From NCBI GenBank assembly GCA_961205875.1, contig OY540815.1:13949638-14013637 (forward strand): a stretch of 64,000 bases of DNA, given 5' to 3'. A program made the translations under genes and the position numbers. The stretch comes from Sialis fuliginosa (lineage: Eukaryota > Arthropoda > Insecta > Megaloptera > Sialidae). Positions 1 through 11,809 of this stretch are shown here, piece by piece; the stretch's first letter is position 1; each line of letters begins with the position of its first letter. The notes under the pieces were generated by a model. The model saw only the letters and a list, made by a program, of their open reading frames with translations, was not told where the DNA came from and searched no databases.

Positions 1-844
1 CGCTAATTTTGATGAATTTTAAAATTCATTAACGATATATTGTCGACTAATATCCGGTATTCATTGCCCCATTAATAAAATATAACAAAATCAATATTGC
101 CTCGCAAATTGATATAGATGTCAGCAGTTGTAATATGGGTAAAATCGGAAGTTTTATTATTATATTTGGCTGGAATTTACTTTTTTATTACCTGCGATAT
201 TCTAACGGACTTACATAAATGCGATATAGAGGAAAATATACGTTACTGAATAATCTATGGCGAACTGATTGATGGGAAATTGAAAAAAATATTTTATGTA
301 AAACCAATCAAAAGCTTACCAACGATTTTTTCCTCTTAACCCTTTACTACCAAATTATATAGAAATAAAAGCTTAAACGTTCATGAATCTACCTTTCACT
401 TGCCAATTTATTAGTTTTTTTATAGAAAACCACCGTGTTTATTAATAGACTGATTATAAACCTACATATGTATACATATTATATAAATACCAACATAATA
501 AATTCCATAGCGAAAGAGAGGATTAAGAAGAGAGATTAAGAATCTAAAATAAAAATATATTTCTATATCGAAGAACTAATTTCTAATTGATCGCAACTCG
601 CAACGCTCATTGAGAAAAATTTTCAGAAGACGATAAAAAACCGATATATACGGTCAATAATCACGGTATTGTAAAATCAAGCTTTTTTGAGATACTTTGA
701 TGTTAATCCTGATTTTATCTAATTGTAAGACTTATTTTATATATTTAAACATTGACTTCATTAAATTAGATGTAAAGTCTTAAAAAGGGTTAGGAGGACC
801 TATTAAAATTAGTCCATCAAAATATATTGAAAATATATATAATT
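1..844. other. intergenic, nothing recognised
   Basis: This is AT-rich DNA with many stops in all frames. I see no gene, RNA or clear repeat. Confidence 0.6.
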
Positions 845-982
845 TACAGTTTGTCTCAAGATAGATGTAACAAGAGGTGTAATGAACAAATTTTTTTTTC
901 GGAATGCCATTAAATGTCATTCCGAAATTCGAAAAAAAGTTGTTCATTACACCTCTTATTACATCTATCCTGGGACAGTCTA
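845..982. mobile_element. small foldback MITE, mariner-like ends
   Basis: Two arms of about 60 bp are inverted copies around a short centre. The left arm carries GATAGATGTAA and GGTGTAATGAACAA and the right arm carries their reverse complements. The outer ends read TACAGTTTGTC and GACAGTCTATA, which resembles Tc1/mariner-type ends next to TA. There is no coding capacity. A 76-residue minus-strand reading frame here is only a by-product of the hairpin. The inverted repeat is seen directly; the superfamily is inferred. Confidence 0.75.
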
Positions 983-2912
983 TATACATGACATAAATTA
1001 CTTTCAATCTACATATGTACCTACATCATCAATATAAATTTCATACGTGATAAAAAACACGTCATTGAATTATTGAGTTAATAAAAAAGCTTAAATTCAG
1101 GAAACTGTTCCCATCTAACTATTTATAAAGATAAAAAATAAATTGATAAAAATAGTGTTAATTTATTTTTAATTCGGTAAGTGAGTCCGTTAATAGTCAA
1201 CCAAGAGGTACAAAAAACAATCGGCCAGTTGTCTGATCTTTACCACTTAAGCCAATTGACCCTCTTGATCTAATTCAGCCCCTAGTAATTATTTTTAACT
1301 AACCATTGCGTCATTTTTACGTCCATGCAGGGCCATGTGTCAGTTGAATTGGATTGATGCAATGTCACCATGAAATGTATTATTACTACAGATATTGTTC
1401 GTTCAATTTTAATTCTTTTTGTTTATTGAAAACAATGCAAACTGAAACAATCCTATTGTAATAATTTGAAACTTTTACGTTCAAAAACGGAATAAACTTT
1501 TTAATTAAAGAGGCGGTAAGAAGGAATCCCTTATGCTAAAACAAGCAATTCAATTTTTATTACCAACTGTTCAGAAACAAATTTTTTATTGAAAAAGAAA
1601 ATATTATTGGTCAATTAAAACTTGTATTAGATTATGAAAATTAGAAATCGTAGCAACAGCGCAAATTAATTGGTAAGTAGTTGTATTGTAGCGATACACA
1701 TATACACACATCTTACGTATAGAAGCTATGCAACGTTGCCAAACTTCTTAACTTGTGCATGCCTACACTTTTGAAACGGGACAGAGAAAAAAAATTCACG
1801 TGATAAATCATTGTTTCTAGTTCATGATCGATTTAAAAAATTTTTTTTTTACTATTTTAAGATAGTGCATCGCCATAAGAGCCTGTGTAACTTTGATAAA
1901 TACAGAATAGAATTTCAATAGAACTGTGACTATCCACAATAAAAATTTAAGATCTAATTAACTAATTTTGAATTCGGTAGCCAATCTCTTTAATATGATA
2001 CAAGACTAAAGAATCATTTTTAAATTCCTGTATATCTCGATATCCACAACTCTTATTTTATTGATTACTTTTCTGACTATGAAAAAAGGACATACTTTTA
2101 TGTATTTATTTATTTATTTTCTCTACACATTACTTATATCCATAAAACAAAAATTATAAGTATGCATAACACATAAAATTGTTGTTTTAATCTTTAATAA
2201 TTAAATAACGTGTACATTTTTTATTAACATTGAATTTTTCTTTGTTTAATAATTATTTCTCTGTATTTACATTAAAAAAACAATATCAATATCAATAAAA
2301 ATTAATATAATAAATACGGTTAGTCGGTCCATATGCATAAAACAATATAAATATAAAGATATAGAACAATTGTATTGTGGACATTGTGTAATATGGTTTA
2401 TTTTCGGTCTATTGTTCAACACAGCAATTAATTTAATTAAAATAAACAATAGTCCTAACCAATTACATTCCCATATGTGTAAATAAATTGGTTCCACATA
2501 AACATGTGTATATTATTTACATAGAAGGCTTTGAATTCAGAATGAATTGGCTTTATCTGAGAAACTAGAAAATCTCAATCAAGTCCATATGATTGTTTTC
2601 AACTAATCGTTAGACATTCCCCGCGACTTCATCAGCATTCTTTTTGATATAAAATCATTTATCAATTATCTATTGACAACCTTTTTAATTTTTATACAAA
2701 AAATACTATTGCAAATTTTCCTAAATACAGGTCTACCCTAATAAAAATGATCATATAGTCTCAACTAATTATAGGGTCTTAGGCTTATGAACGGTGACAG
2801 TCGCATTAAAAGTTTTCGTATATAGTTGAAAGAAATATAGACAGAAATTCTAAAATTATATGTATCGCCTGTAAAACGATGATTAAGTAAAAGTTTAAGG
2901 TTGAATGGTACG

Positions 2913-2956
2913 TACAGTCTGAGTCAAAAATAATGTAAATCTAGATGTAATGAACG
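2913..2956 (+). repeat. single end related to the 845-982 MITE
   Basis: The stretch begins TACAGTCTG and continues to AGATGTAATGAACG, matching the outer part of one arm of the foldback at 845-982 with some changes. No second arm is visible, so it looks like a solo or decayed end. Confidence 0.4.
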
Positions 2957-4029
2957 ATCAAAATCAAATTATGAATTATTCATTTTAAATGCTTATAAGA
3001 AAGTCAAATTGGTTTATACACTAAATAAATTATAAAAATACTTTTATTTAAAACCTTATTTCCCATTATTGACTATTATTTTAGAATTTTAGCCAAAAAA
3101 TTAATATTTGTGCTGATAATACAAAAAAAGTTTACTCTGAATTCATCTGTCAGACATAAAAACAAAATAAGTATTTTATTATTAGGAATGGCAACACTAT
3201 TTAGAACATATGTTGGAACATACAAATGCAATGAAAATAATAATATTAGTACTTCATATGCTTACATATATGAAAAAGTATGTAATAAAAACAAATCATT
3301 ACATTTCAGTACGCCATTTTTTTTTTTAATATTTTTCAGCAACAATTATTTTTTTCTCACAATTTAGTTACTGTATATGTATAATTTTTTTTTAAATGAA
3401 ACTTGTTGCTAATTATGCAAGTGACGTGTTGTGAAAATTTCAGATTTTTCTCGATGCTTGAACCATGTGTTTTATTGGACTTTAACCGTCAATACACCAT
3501 TCTGCCATAATCTAAAAAATAACTTTCAAACTATGTTGAAAACCTTTTGAAATTTTGTGTGGGTACTTAAGATTTATTAAATAGTAACTTCTCCAAATTT
3601 CAACTATATCGCATTGAAATTAGATACCTGCCATACATCCTTAAATATTTACATTATACAGTTAGAGCATACATACGAGTGTCTATTAATATATTAGTAT
3701 TAATAACTAACTGCAACATTTAGAACAAAATAATAAAATAGAGAAACATCGATATTTTTATATTAAACCCGAGTAATTAAGATATGAGAATCAAAACCTT
3801 TATGGAAACTGATAATAAAGCATCTATTATATAACATACTCAAACCAACACACCGGAAAATTGAATTAACATTTCTATATCAACTCCATTTAATCACTGA
3901 TCTACATAACTAAAAAAACATTGTTTTGGTACACCATTTTGACATGCACTGACATCCATGCATTTAGAATATGTAGTGAATACGAAATTGCACCCACACA
4001 CATTCTCGTTCACAAATCGATGTAATGCG

Positions 4030-4210
4030 CTTACGGGTCTATCGGATCATTATGTTCCTATAATGTTACCTGTAATGCATGTCTATCGGCTTTGAATGCA
4101 CCGAGCAGGATGTGCGAGACGCAAGGGAGGATAATAAACTGTGCAACTGTTATTAACTTGTTCTTTTGTCTACAAGTTACCAACAGCAACTTTGGCAGAC
4201 AGTTCATTGG
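4030..4210 (+). repeat. diverged direct repeat, copy A
   Basis: Shared blocks with 4965-5150 include AATGTTACCTG, a following ACGTCT/ATGTCT block, GCAACTT and CTTGTTCTTTT, in the same order and orientation. Similarity is patchy, so this is an old duplication or two decayed copies of one repeat. No reading frame is shared. Confidence 0.45.
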
Positions 4211-4260
4211 TTTGTGTAGATTTATTTATCTCGATATTTATTGTCTATAGCGTAGGTAGG

Positions 4261-4526
4261 TAACGTACCGGCACCAGTTATGGCCGCTATAAGAGCAAGG
4301 TTTACTGTTTTTGTGATTGACGAGCTTCTTTTTTGTAATTCTCATAAACTCATTTGACACCTATTGGCCGATTGTCATCAAATCACGCTGTAAGATAGTT
4401 AAATATATATAGATTAATATTCAGAAATGGTAGTAATCAAATATTAACAAATATTTCTAATTCAGTACATTTAATTAAAGAATAGCCATTACTGGGGTCA
4501 TATCTAAGACTGGTGCCAGTACCTTA
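4261..4526. mobile_element. MITE with GTACYGGCACCAG termini
   Basis: The left end reads TAACGTACCGGCACCAG and the right end, reverse-complemented, reads TAAGGTACTGGCACCAG. This is a terminal inverted repeat of about 14 bp with TAA/TTA at the outer edges, compatible with a 3-bp TWA target as used by PIF/Harbinger-type elements. There is no coding capacity. The right-hand 175 bp recur at 18660-18833 in the same orientation with only scattered differences, showing it is an interspersed repeat. Confidence 0.7.
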
Positions 4527-4619
4527 TGCATCAATGTACTTTTCAACTGTTGTTATAAAAATTAAATTAAATATAATAATATGTTCAAACTCTACATTTT
4601 GATATACTATTAGAAAAAA

Positions 4620-4877
4620 TAAAAAAGAGGGTCAAATTTCACTGGTTTAGTTACACATTTTGACGTGCCACATGCCTTGATATGAAAAAATATTTTTTTC
4701 GGTTAACTTTACCTCTTTAGCACCCCCCCTGATTTTTTTCTACATATTTTAACATCTTTTACATGTTGAGTGAAAATTTCAAGTATCTAGCTTATATAGT
4801 TTACGAGATATTTTGTTTGATTGAAAAGGACGGATACATGTATAGACAATAAAGTTAGTAGGGTTTCTTTGGAACCC
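4620..4877 (-). repeat. partial copy of the GGGTTCCG element
   Basis: Reverse-complemented, this segment follows the first 260 bp of the element at 14434-15098. It has GGGTTCC at the outer end, then a TCCTTTTCA block, the AAAATATCTCGTAAACTAT block, a run of G and a TATTTTTTTATA-like stretch. The other end of the element is missing. Confidence 0.65.
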
Positions 4878-4964
4878 TAAAAAGAAGATAAAAGTATAAC
4901 TTCATTACTATTTCCTCACCATTAACATATGTATATCTAATTGTTATAATTATGAATAACGGTT

Positions 4965-5150
4965 CCACCAGATAATTACTTTCCTTTAATGTTACCTGCA
5001 AAGCACGTCTCAGAGTTTTAGTTGCATCGGTCTCCCACTATGAATGTAGAAGACAGGAGATGAAAAACGAGAAAGGGTAAGACGCTTAGGAAACTGCAAC
5101 TTGTTCTTTTACCAAGGAGTTAGTTGCACTAGTGAGTTCTGTAGTTAAAT
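4965..5150 (+). repeat. diverged direct repeat, copy B
   Basis: This is the partner of 4030-4210, with the same ordered blocks from AATGTTACCTG to CTTGTTCTTTT. The two copies flank the MITE at 4261-4526 and the element fragment at 4620-4877. Confidence 0.45.
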
Positions 5151-5393
5151 ATGGTATAAAGTATAAACGAACAAAATGATCTTCTTTACGATTGTAATAA
5201 TAGGAATGATAATAATGTAAAATATTATAGGTACTTAGATTTCTTATATATTATGACATGATATTATAAATTATAGTTGTGGTCCTTTAATGTTATTTTA
5301 CTAATATAATATCATCCAGCAATAAATATACCTATAGAATTCCTAAAATCACCAGGCAATGTGTAAAATCAATTTAATTATATACATTTCGAT

Positions 5394-5520
5394 CAGCGGT
5401 TCTAAAGCTTATATGGTCTAGGGACCCCTTTTTGAATAATTATTTTTTATGGAACCCTCTCCTCCGGATAGAAAAACAAAAAAGGTCGTTAGATACTAAT
5501 TAATACTTTAAGAACCACTG
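5394..5520. mobile_element. very short hAT-like MITE
   Basis: The ends read CAGCGGTTCTAAAG and, at the right, TTTAAGAACCACTG. This is an imperfect inverted pair of the CAGNGGTTCT type known from hAT-derived elements, and the phrase TCTAGGGACCCC follows the left end. No 8-bp target duplication is evident. A relative with worn ends is at 35176-35268. Confidence 0.55.
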
Positions 5521-7590
5521 GTATAGACTACCTAATTGATAGCCGGAAATATATGATCAATATAAATAGAGTTAAGGGACCTATATATGAGCATTGTATA
5601 AAATTCCTAAGAAATATATAGAATGCCTGAATTACATACTTTGCCGGTAACATATACATACATATGTTATATATCGGTTTATTTCGTAATAGTTTTGTAA
5701 TCTGCGGTGTCAAAAGAAAGAAAAAAACTGAAGTTAGTATAATATAAATGTCATGTTTAATGAATAACCTCGATTTCAAATATTATTTCAAACACAAAAG
5801 TCAAATAAATTTAAGAATCATTAAATCAACAATTTTATGGTAAATAAAAGCTATACAATCTAAGAATAATATAATTACAGAATATACATATATATGAAAG
5901 ATATCAACATAATTGCTAATTTTCTTTTTGTAGATGCTTAAAGTACAATTTTCCAGATACAATTTGGCAACCACAGCTACCATTAAATTTTTCGCTCATT
6001 AAATCTTCAGGTGCCATATTTCAATTGTATAAAAATAAAACATAGCGTCATTCATTTATTTTCACGCCTGAAGATAAACTAATAAAAATGTTTACTAATA
6101 ATTCGTTGACAAAAAATTGCACATTAAATGTGGTTGAAAATAACGAAACAATAAATTTAAATATATTACGAAATTAACAACGACGGATGGCAATTAAAGT
6201 AAATTATAGGGTCAACATATCTTCACCTACTGTATTCTTTTAGAGTTGTTTCACACTGATATATTTGACAGTCTAATCTCAATGTGATAATCGTAAACGT
6301 ACATACATACACAGGTTTCAACTAATTGAAATACCTAATTACAGATATATACATAATTTGAAACTTCAGTAGTGATTGAATTTCAAAAGCCAACCATTGG
6401 TCATCAAATGTAGCTAACAGAAAATAATTATACTATGTATATATTTAGAGATAATTATATTAAATGACCGTGTGGAGTAGTACTGAGTCTACTAATTTGA
6501 TTTTTTTTTTACTAATTTACAGCACCTACGAGAATAATAAAACTAATTTTTACTACCTACTCATTTTCCACGAATGATTATAGAAAGTTAGACTAGATTT
6601 TAAAAGTATTCTGACGTACATACATACATATGTACTGACAGAAATTCATAGAATATCGTAAACTTGCTTAACTTGAAACACACAAATGTAAGAAAACAAA
6701 AGAATACTTGGTGATATTTTTCGGTCTACTAAGCTGAAGATCCTGTCAACAAAAAAACAATAATAACTAACCATAAATGTACTTTTACATTATAAGTACA
6801 GAATAATAAGCACGTCCAGAAATATTTTATGAATTGTAAACAATAGTAGCATTACAGTAATTTTAATTTACTCAAAACATAAATGAAATGTTAAAAAACT
6901 GAAATACAGAAAATGTTATCATGATAAAGAAACAATAATAAAAACAACATACCCACATATATTTTACACATAAAATTATAAAAAGAAATAGAACTCATAT
7001 GAAAAGAGATTATACACGGGCCATTTTAAAAATGATAATATTTTTAGACGGTTGCTGATACTACATACGTGCAAACCCGTAAAAGTATAACTAATTTTTA
7101 TAGAATAAAGCCTTAACAGCTGTGTTGTTATCTGCATGATTAAAAATGAAAAAAGTACTTATAAAAAGTGAAAACGCTAATTTATAAACGAAGATAGGAG
7201 CATGACAGAAGTGAGGAAGTCGAACAGGGCAGGATTAAGTCATTTAATATTTACAGTTTAAATACTCTAGTACATAAATATATGTTTTCTATTTTTCCCC
7301 TTAAACGAATTATATAATTTGACAATTGAAGACGAAAAATCGAATAATTTATATATATAAATATACGAGTAGATATATTAAAAAAACGTACCAATCGTTC
7401 ATTTTAAAGATTCATTATTAAATTCACCTATAAATACCATAATTAGTTATTTTTCTTTAATTAAAATCTTAAATTACATAATTATGTTTAGTTTATCATA
7501 CAAAAAATAAATATTAATTACAGTATAATACACTAAAAAATGATCAATCACAATGGAGGGTTTATACTTTTGTGTAAGCAACCATATAGA

Positions 7591-7700
7591 GCAGAGATCG
7601 GCAACCCAGCGCCCGCCGATGCCATGGCGGTCAAGGTGGATTTTTAATGCGCCCTCACTGGTCAAGACCCCCTACACTAGCGACTTTTAGTAGCGCAACT
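7591..7700 (+). repeat. hAT-like single end
   Basis: The GC-rich start CAGAGATCGGCAACC is of the CAGAGNTCGGCAAC type seen at hAT transposon ends in insects. Proline- and alanine-codon-like GC sequence follows for about 90 bp and then fades into AT-rich DNA. No matching right end was found nearby. Confidence 0.35.
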
Positions 7701-8799
7701 ATCGCGTACATTCATTTTGCATTGTTTTATATGTAAATCGCAAAACTTATACACACTGGCGATTTAAAAATCTACAGGTGCAAGGTCAGGTAAATAAAGA
7801 GGATGAAATATATTTTGCCAATTTTAAAATAAACTCGGTAAAAACAAAAACTTCATGTGGAAACTTTATTTTAAACGAAGCGTTAAAACGCCATCATTCA
7901 GAAAATATATATCATCATAACCTTACATTACTCGTAAGTGTTTCACTTCCACAAGAATTGCAAACTATCTCTTGAAATCCGCTCCAAACTTTTCAAACAA
8001 CCTGATACAATAGAAAATATTAACATAATTTGTTTATCGATTTATTTCTATTTAAAAAAATAAATACGAAATTTTCAGACAGGAATCATTTCAATAATAA
8101 ATTTGTCAAGTGTGAGTCAAGTCTCGCGTACTAGTGTTCCGTAGCGAATTTTTTTTCAATTTATATTTAATTTTAATTAAAAAAAACACTTATAGTTTGT
8201 CTATTAGAAAACAAGCTCCTGTACTATATATTTTTATAACAAATTTGAAGTGCTGATAATTTTCATGTGACCTTTGTATCATTATACATATTCTCATTTT
8301 TGTTGCCACTAGTCACTATTACTGTTTAGAATAATATTTATTTTGAAAATATACTAACCGAAATTTTTAATAATGACAAAACGTTTACATATGTATTTAA
8401 AATTGTCAGTTTTAATTTGATACATCGCTAATAGAAAATGGTTTGGTAACCCATTTGCCCCTCTCCAAAAGCGCGAAAAACTGAAAATTTTAATGTTACT
8501 CGTTAGGTCAAACTGTTCAGTATCTAGAATGTTGTAACAGACAGACAATGTTAACTGTTTTCTGATTTCTACAAATGGTCTCGAAAAAAAAACATTCGTT
8601 GAACACTGATGTATAATTTCAATAATTCAAGAAAGCTTTATTTTATAATCTAGTGCTCTTAGGGGTATAATAGGAGTAATAATCAAGAGTAAGTATCAGC
8701 TGTAATTGAAAACATGACACTTTGAAAAAGTACATTACAGATATTACACATACCTATATTTGAGTGTTTGTATTCGACACAAAGTAACAATAAGAGCTG

Positions 8800-9060
8800 C
8801 GACAGTTTGCACACAATAACTCAGAAGTAATTATACGACTCGAGTTGGGACGACCCTGTACGCGCAGGTAACACAAAGTGTCACACGCCACGCTAATGGA
8901 TTCGAGCGCCCGCACGTAATGGAGCGTGAGTATAAGTTTTAATATCAACTTGTTCGTGAACACAGATGACACTCGACTGCGAGGCAGAGGAGTGTTGTAA
9001 CAACACTATTCCCAAAACACATCGTCGAGGTGTGGAACAGGACGGGTTTGTTTTTATCCC
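8800..9060. other. GC-richer unique island
   Basis: About 260 bp stands out from its AT-rich surroundings and matches no repeat elsewhere in the window. It contains CpG-bearing words such as TACGCGCAG followed by GTAACA at 8868, which could be a splice donor on the plus strand. No open frame on either strand is convincing. It may be a non-coding exon, a regulatory element or an unrecognised repeat. Confidence 0.3.
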
Positions 9061-9176
9061 GATTAAATGACCTAAATTGCGATAAGTATATGATTGATTG
9101 TAGATTTTTTTTTATAATCATATTGCTTATGTTTTTAACGTTAAGATGTACGATCAATGCAATTTTTTTTACGATA

Positions 9177-9400
9177 GGCATGATGCCTAATTTTTAAAAA
9201 CTATTTTATGATGATCTTACGTGTCTCTTATTTCCAAAAAAGGCTTATTTCTGCAGAAAATAAAGGTTTAATCACAAAAATTGACCCTTTTAAAACTAAT
9301 TTTGAATTTGACGCCAAAACGCTCGCAGGTGTCATGGCGCATTTTTGACGTCATATTTAAAATCATAATTTCAGTGATACTTTGTTACTGGCATCATGCC
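9177..9400. mobile_element. MITE with GGCATGATGCC ends, TA target
   Basis: The element starts GGCATGATGCC and ends GGCATCATGCC, an 11-bp inverted terminal repeat, with TA on both outer sides. It is non-coding. The whole body is found again in reverse orientation at 42550-42990, where an extra stretch of about 240 bp sits near one end. The TA target fits Tc1/mariner-like or related elements; the family is inferred. Confidence 0.7.
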
Positions 9401-9471
9401 TATTAGCTCATATTATGAGTTAACAATGGAAGTATTTTCGATATACTCCACAGTTTGTTTATTTATTTTTT

Positions 9472-10460
9472 CTTCCTTCCAATATTGTAGATACGAGAAG
9501 CTTTGTGATCGTTTTAGAATGAGACAAAAAAATTGTTCTCTGATTTCAAAATTTTAAATTGATCTTTCCGTTCCAGGTCAAGACAATCACTTTTCGTTCC
9601 GGGTCTCTCTGTCTGTGTGTCTGTCTGTCTATCCCCTGAATCCTTGTCACACGTATAACTCATGAACCACTGAACTGATATTAATAAAACTTGGTTGGCT
9701 GGTTGGGTCTGGCTTGAGAACGGTCCCATTTCAATTATCAAAATCGTGTGTAAGGAGGAGGGATGACATCCCAAAGTATTAATATATACATTTTTAAAAG
9801 CGTTTGAAAAAAAAACATCTTCCAAGTAAATGCACAGTGCTTCTTCGTGCCAAATTCAAAATTGAACAATTTAAATAAAAACCGTGTGCTCAGATAAATT
9901 GCCTAGCATTGGTTAACCATTTAATTTTTATACAATTTTATTTAAAAATATTAGTTCGAAACTTTTCTTTTAATATGTTAAAGTAAATATCAATTTTAAA
10001 AAACAAATCACGATTTTTAAAAACAAATTGAGATAAATCTTTGTAAGGGAATATTTTACAACGTTGTAAACCTATATTAATGGAAATTGAATGCTCTACA
10101 AAAAAGATCCTATAACATTTTTATGTAACATGTATCGTTCTTGAAATATCTTGAAAAAATAAATATTTTGGGATGTCACCCCTCCCCATTACACACGATT
10201 TTGATAATTGAAATGGGACCGTTTTCAAGCCAGACCAAATCAGCCAACCAAATTTCATTAATATCGGTTCAGTGGTTCATGTGATATGTGTAACAAGGAT
10301 TCAGGGAACAGACAGACAGACAGACAGACACGGGACGAAAAGTGTTTGTCTTAACGTGAAATGGAAAGATCAATTTAAGATTATGAAATCGGAAAACAAT
10401 TTTTTTGTCTCGTTCTAAATCGATCACAAAGCTTCTCGTATCTTCGATATTGCGAGGAAG
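9472..10460. mobile_element. foldback element of about 1 kb with 300-bp arms
   Basis: The left arm (about 9472-9790) and right arm (about 10165-10460) are inverted copies. Both carry TACGAGAAGCTTTGTGATCG, the runs of gtctgtctgtct / gacagacagaca, the block GAAATGGGACCGTT and ACACACGATTTTGATAATTG. The outer ends are CTTCC and GGAAG. The centre is AT-rich and non-coding. Parts of the centre recur in reverse in intron 2 of the LRR gene (30276-30532) and more weakly at 11340-11530. Open frames of 77 and 103 residues within the arms are by-products. Confidence 0.8.
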
Positions 10461-10893
10461 CAAAAATAAGTCACGAAAATCGATGTTAATACATATATAC
10501 ATATGTACCTACTTATATAATTAGCAAAAAAATGCGCCAAAACTGGTAGCACTATTGATACGCTACTGTTCATATATGTACATATACACAGCTACAAAAA
10601 TGCAATGTTCGCGCTCATTGTACAGTATGAATGTTAATGAAGCGTGTCTGACATCACATCCTAAATTATCATGTCAATATTCTCAACGTTTTATGCCGCT
10701 CGCGGATTATGCAGACACGTTCATCAGATGTTCCACTTGCGTTGCAATTAGATTTTCATTCGACGCTACGCACATGTACATACGTATGTACGAGTATGTG
10801 TTATAACATACGTATGTGAGTTTAATGTATGTGGTTTGCACACGAGCGTACCTACATTTATCAAGTGAAATGTACATTTTATAATAAAAAATA
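10461..10893. other. intergenic, TACATATG-rich
   Basis: The region holds short TACATATG and TACGTATG runs and a moderately GC-rich 200-bp patch at about 10590-10800 that is open on the plus strand for 83 codons. That frame has no recognisable domain and is most likely chance. Confidence 0.4.
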
Positions 10894-11277
10894 GTCGAAT
10901 ACAGGGCTTCGAACCGTTATTTTTTTCGTTTCGGTTTTTGTTCCGGTTCGAGTAAAAAAATATATTTCGGTTCGGTTCCGGTTTTCGTTCCGCAAAAATA
11001 ACGGTTTTTCCGGTTTTCGGTTCAGCTCCGAGTGATTAATTAAAAAAAAAATTATTTGTATTAAAAAAAAATTTTCTACCATAATTTAGAATATTTTATG
11101 GTACCCGAACGACAATTGAAGTGGGAAATAAGATAATGTTAACGCGCGTATTTTAACATGTACTGAACCGTAAAAACCGATATTTTTATTTCGGTTCTGT
11201 TCCGGTTTTCGTTCCGGCAAAAAATAACGGGTTTTCCGGTTTTCGGTTCAGTTCCGGTTCGAAGCCCTGGTCGCATA
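10894..11277. mobile_element. hAT-type MITE with 8-bp target duplication
   Basis: The element proper runs 10902-11269 with perfect 15-bp inverted ends, CAGGGCTTCGAACCG and CGGTTCGAAGCCCTG. It is flanked by GTCGAATA (10894-10901) and GTCGCATA (11270-11277), an 8-bp target duplication with one difference. CAGGG ends with an 8-bp duplication are the hallmark of hAT elements. The interior repeats the word CGGTTTTCGG on both sides and codes for nothing. Age looks moderate, since one target base has changed. Confidence 0.88.
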
Positions 11278-11339
11278 GTACATCGTTGTGCTAAATTCTG
11301 CAAAAGAAGATTATTTTCGAAGAAACTAAAAGAAAAGTT

Positions 11340-11530
11340 GTAATTACCTCTTTTATAGAAAATTTAATGCTCTACAAAAAGATTATATACAATTTTCACG
11401 TAACAAGCGTCGTTCTTTAGATATTTCGTAAAAAAAACTATTTTGTGATGTGAAGAGGATCTATGGAACATACACGGAACGATGTGGTTTTTACCTGAAA
11501 CAGAAAGATCGAATTGACAAAAAAAATGTC
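11340..11530 (+). repeat. fragment related to the 9.5 kb foldback centre
   Basis: The ordered words AATGCTCTACAAAAA, CGTTCTT and ATTTTGNGATGT, then a match to the outer arm words around GAAAGATC, follow the right half of the 9472-10460 element with considerable divergence. No inverted partner is present. Confidence 0.45.
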
Positions 11531-11645
11531 TACTTTCATAAATAAAGTTACTTAAATTTTTTTATTGGAAAGTAACTGGTCCGTAATTCATTTAAAGTTT
11601 ATGTTTAGAACTATTAAAATAACTACTTATTTCTATAAACTTTTT

Positions 11646-11804
11646 ATTATTCGGTTTTATTCCGCGTTGCACTTTAATGTCTTACACATGTTAGCAAACG
11701 TCAACACCTTCTGGACTCGACACTTCACTTCTGAAAAAGACCACGAGATGCTGGTCAAAATGTCAAGTGACATTAAAGTACAATGCGGAATAAACCCCAA
11801 TAAT
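11646..11804. mobile_element. short foldback MITE with ATTATT ends
   Basis: The left arm ATTATTCGG...TTTATTCCGC followed by GCACTTTAATGTC is mirrored at the right by GACATTAAAGT...GCGGAATAAA...AATAAT. The arms are about 40 bp with a loop of about 80 bp. Overlapping open frames on both strands (112 and 77 codons) are explained by this structure, so I do not call a gene. Confidence 0.6.
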
Positions 11805-11809
11805 AAAAA

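Larger units (their letters stand above)
983..4260. other. intergenic, mostly featureless AT-rich DNA
   Basis: No coding region is supported. A slightly GC-richer, non-repetitive patch lies at about 1200-1385, but nothing shows a function. The region also holds a half copy of the 845-982 element (2913-2956) and one half of a diverged duplication (4030-4210). Confidence 0.55.
5521..9174. other. intergenic DNA without a supported gene
   Basis: Open frames of 60-85 residues occur on both strands, but none has a recognisable domain, partner exon or codon pattern. The stretch contains a hAT-like end at 7591-7700 and a GC-richer island at 8800-9060. The rest shows only AT-rich sequence and short TACATA runs. 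Confidence 0.55.

Noticed and set aside
7778-7975. 65-codon plus-strand frame
   Set aside because: No domain, no splice context and ordinary AT-rich composition; left out of the gene list.
9514-9825. 103-codon minus-strand frame
   Set aside because: It is entirely inside the left arm of the foldback, and its middle is translated simple repeat.
11255-11270. tRNA-like GGTTCGAAGCCC word
   Set aside because: It is the end of the hAT-type MITE; no cloverleaf can be formed around it.
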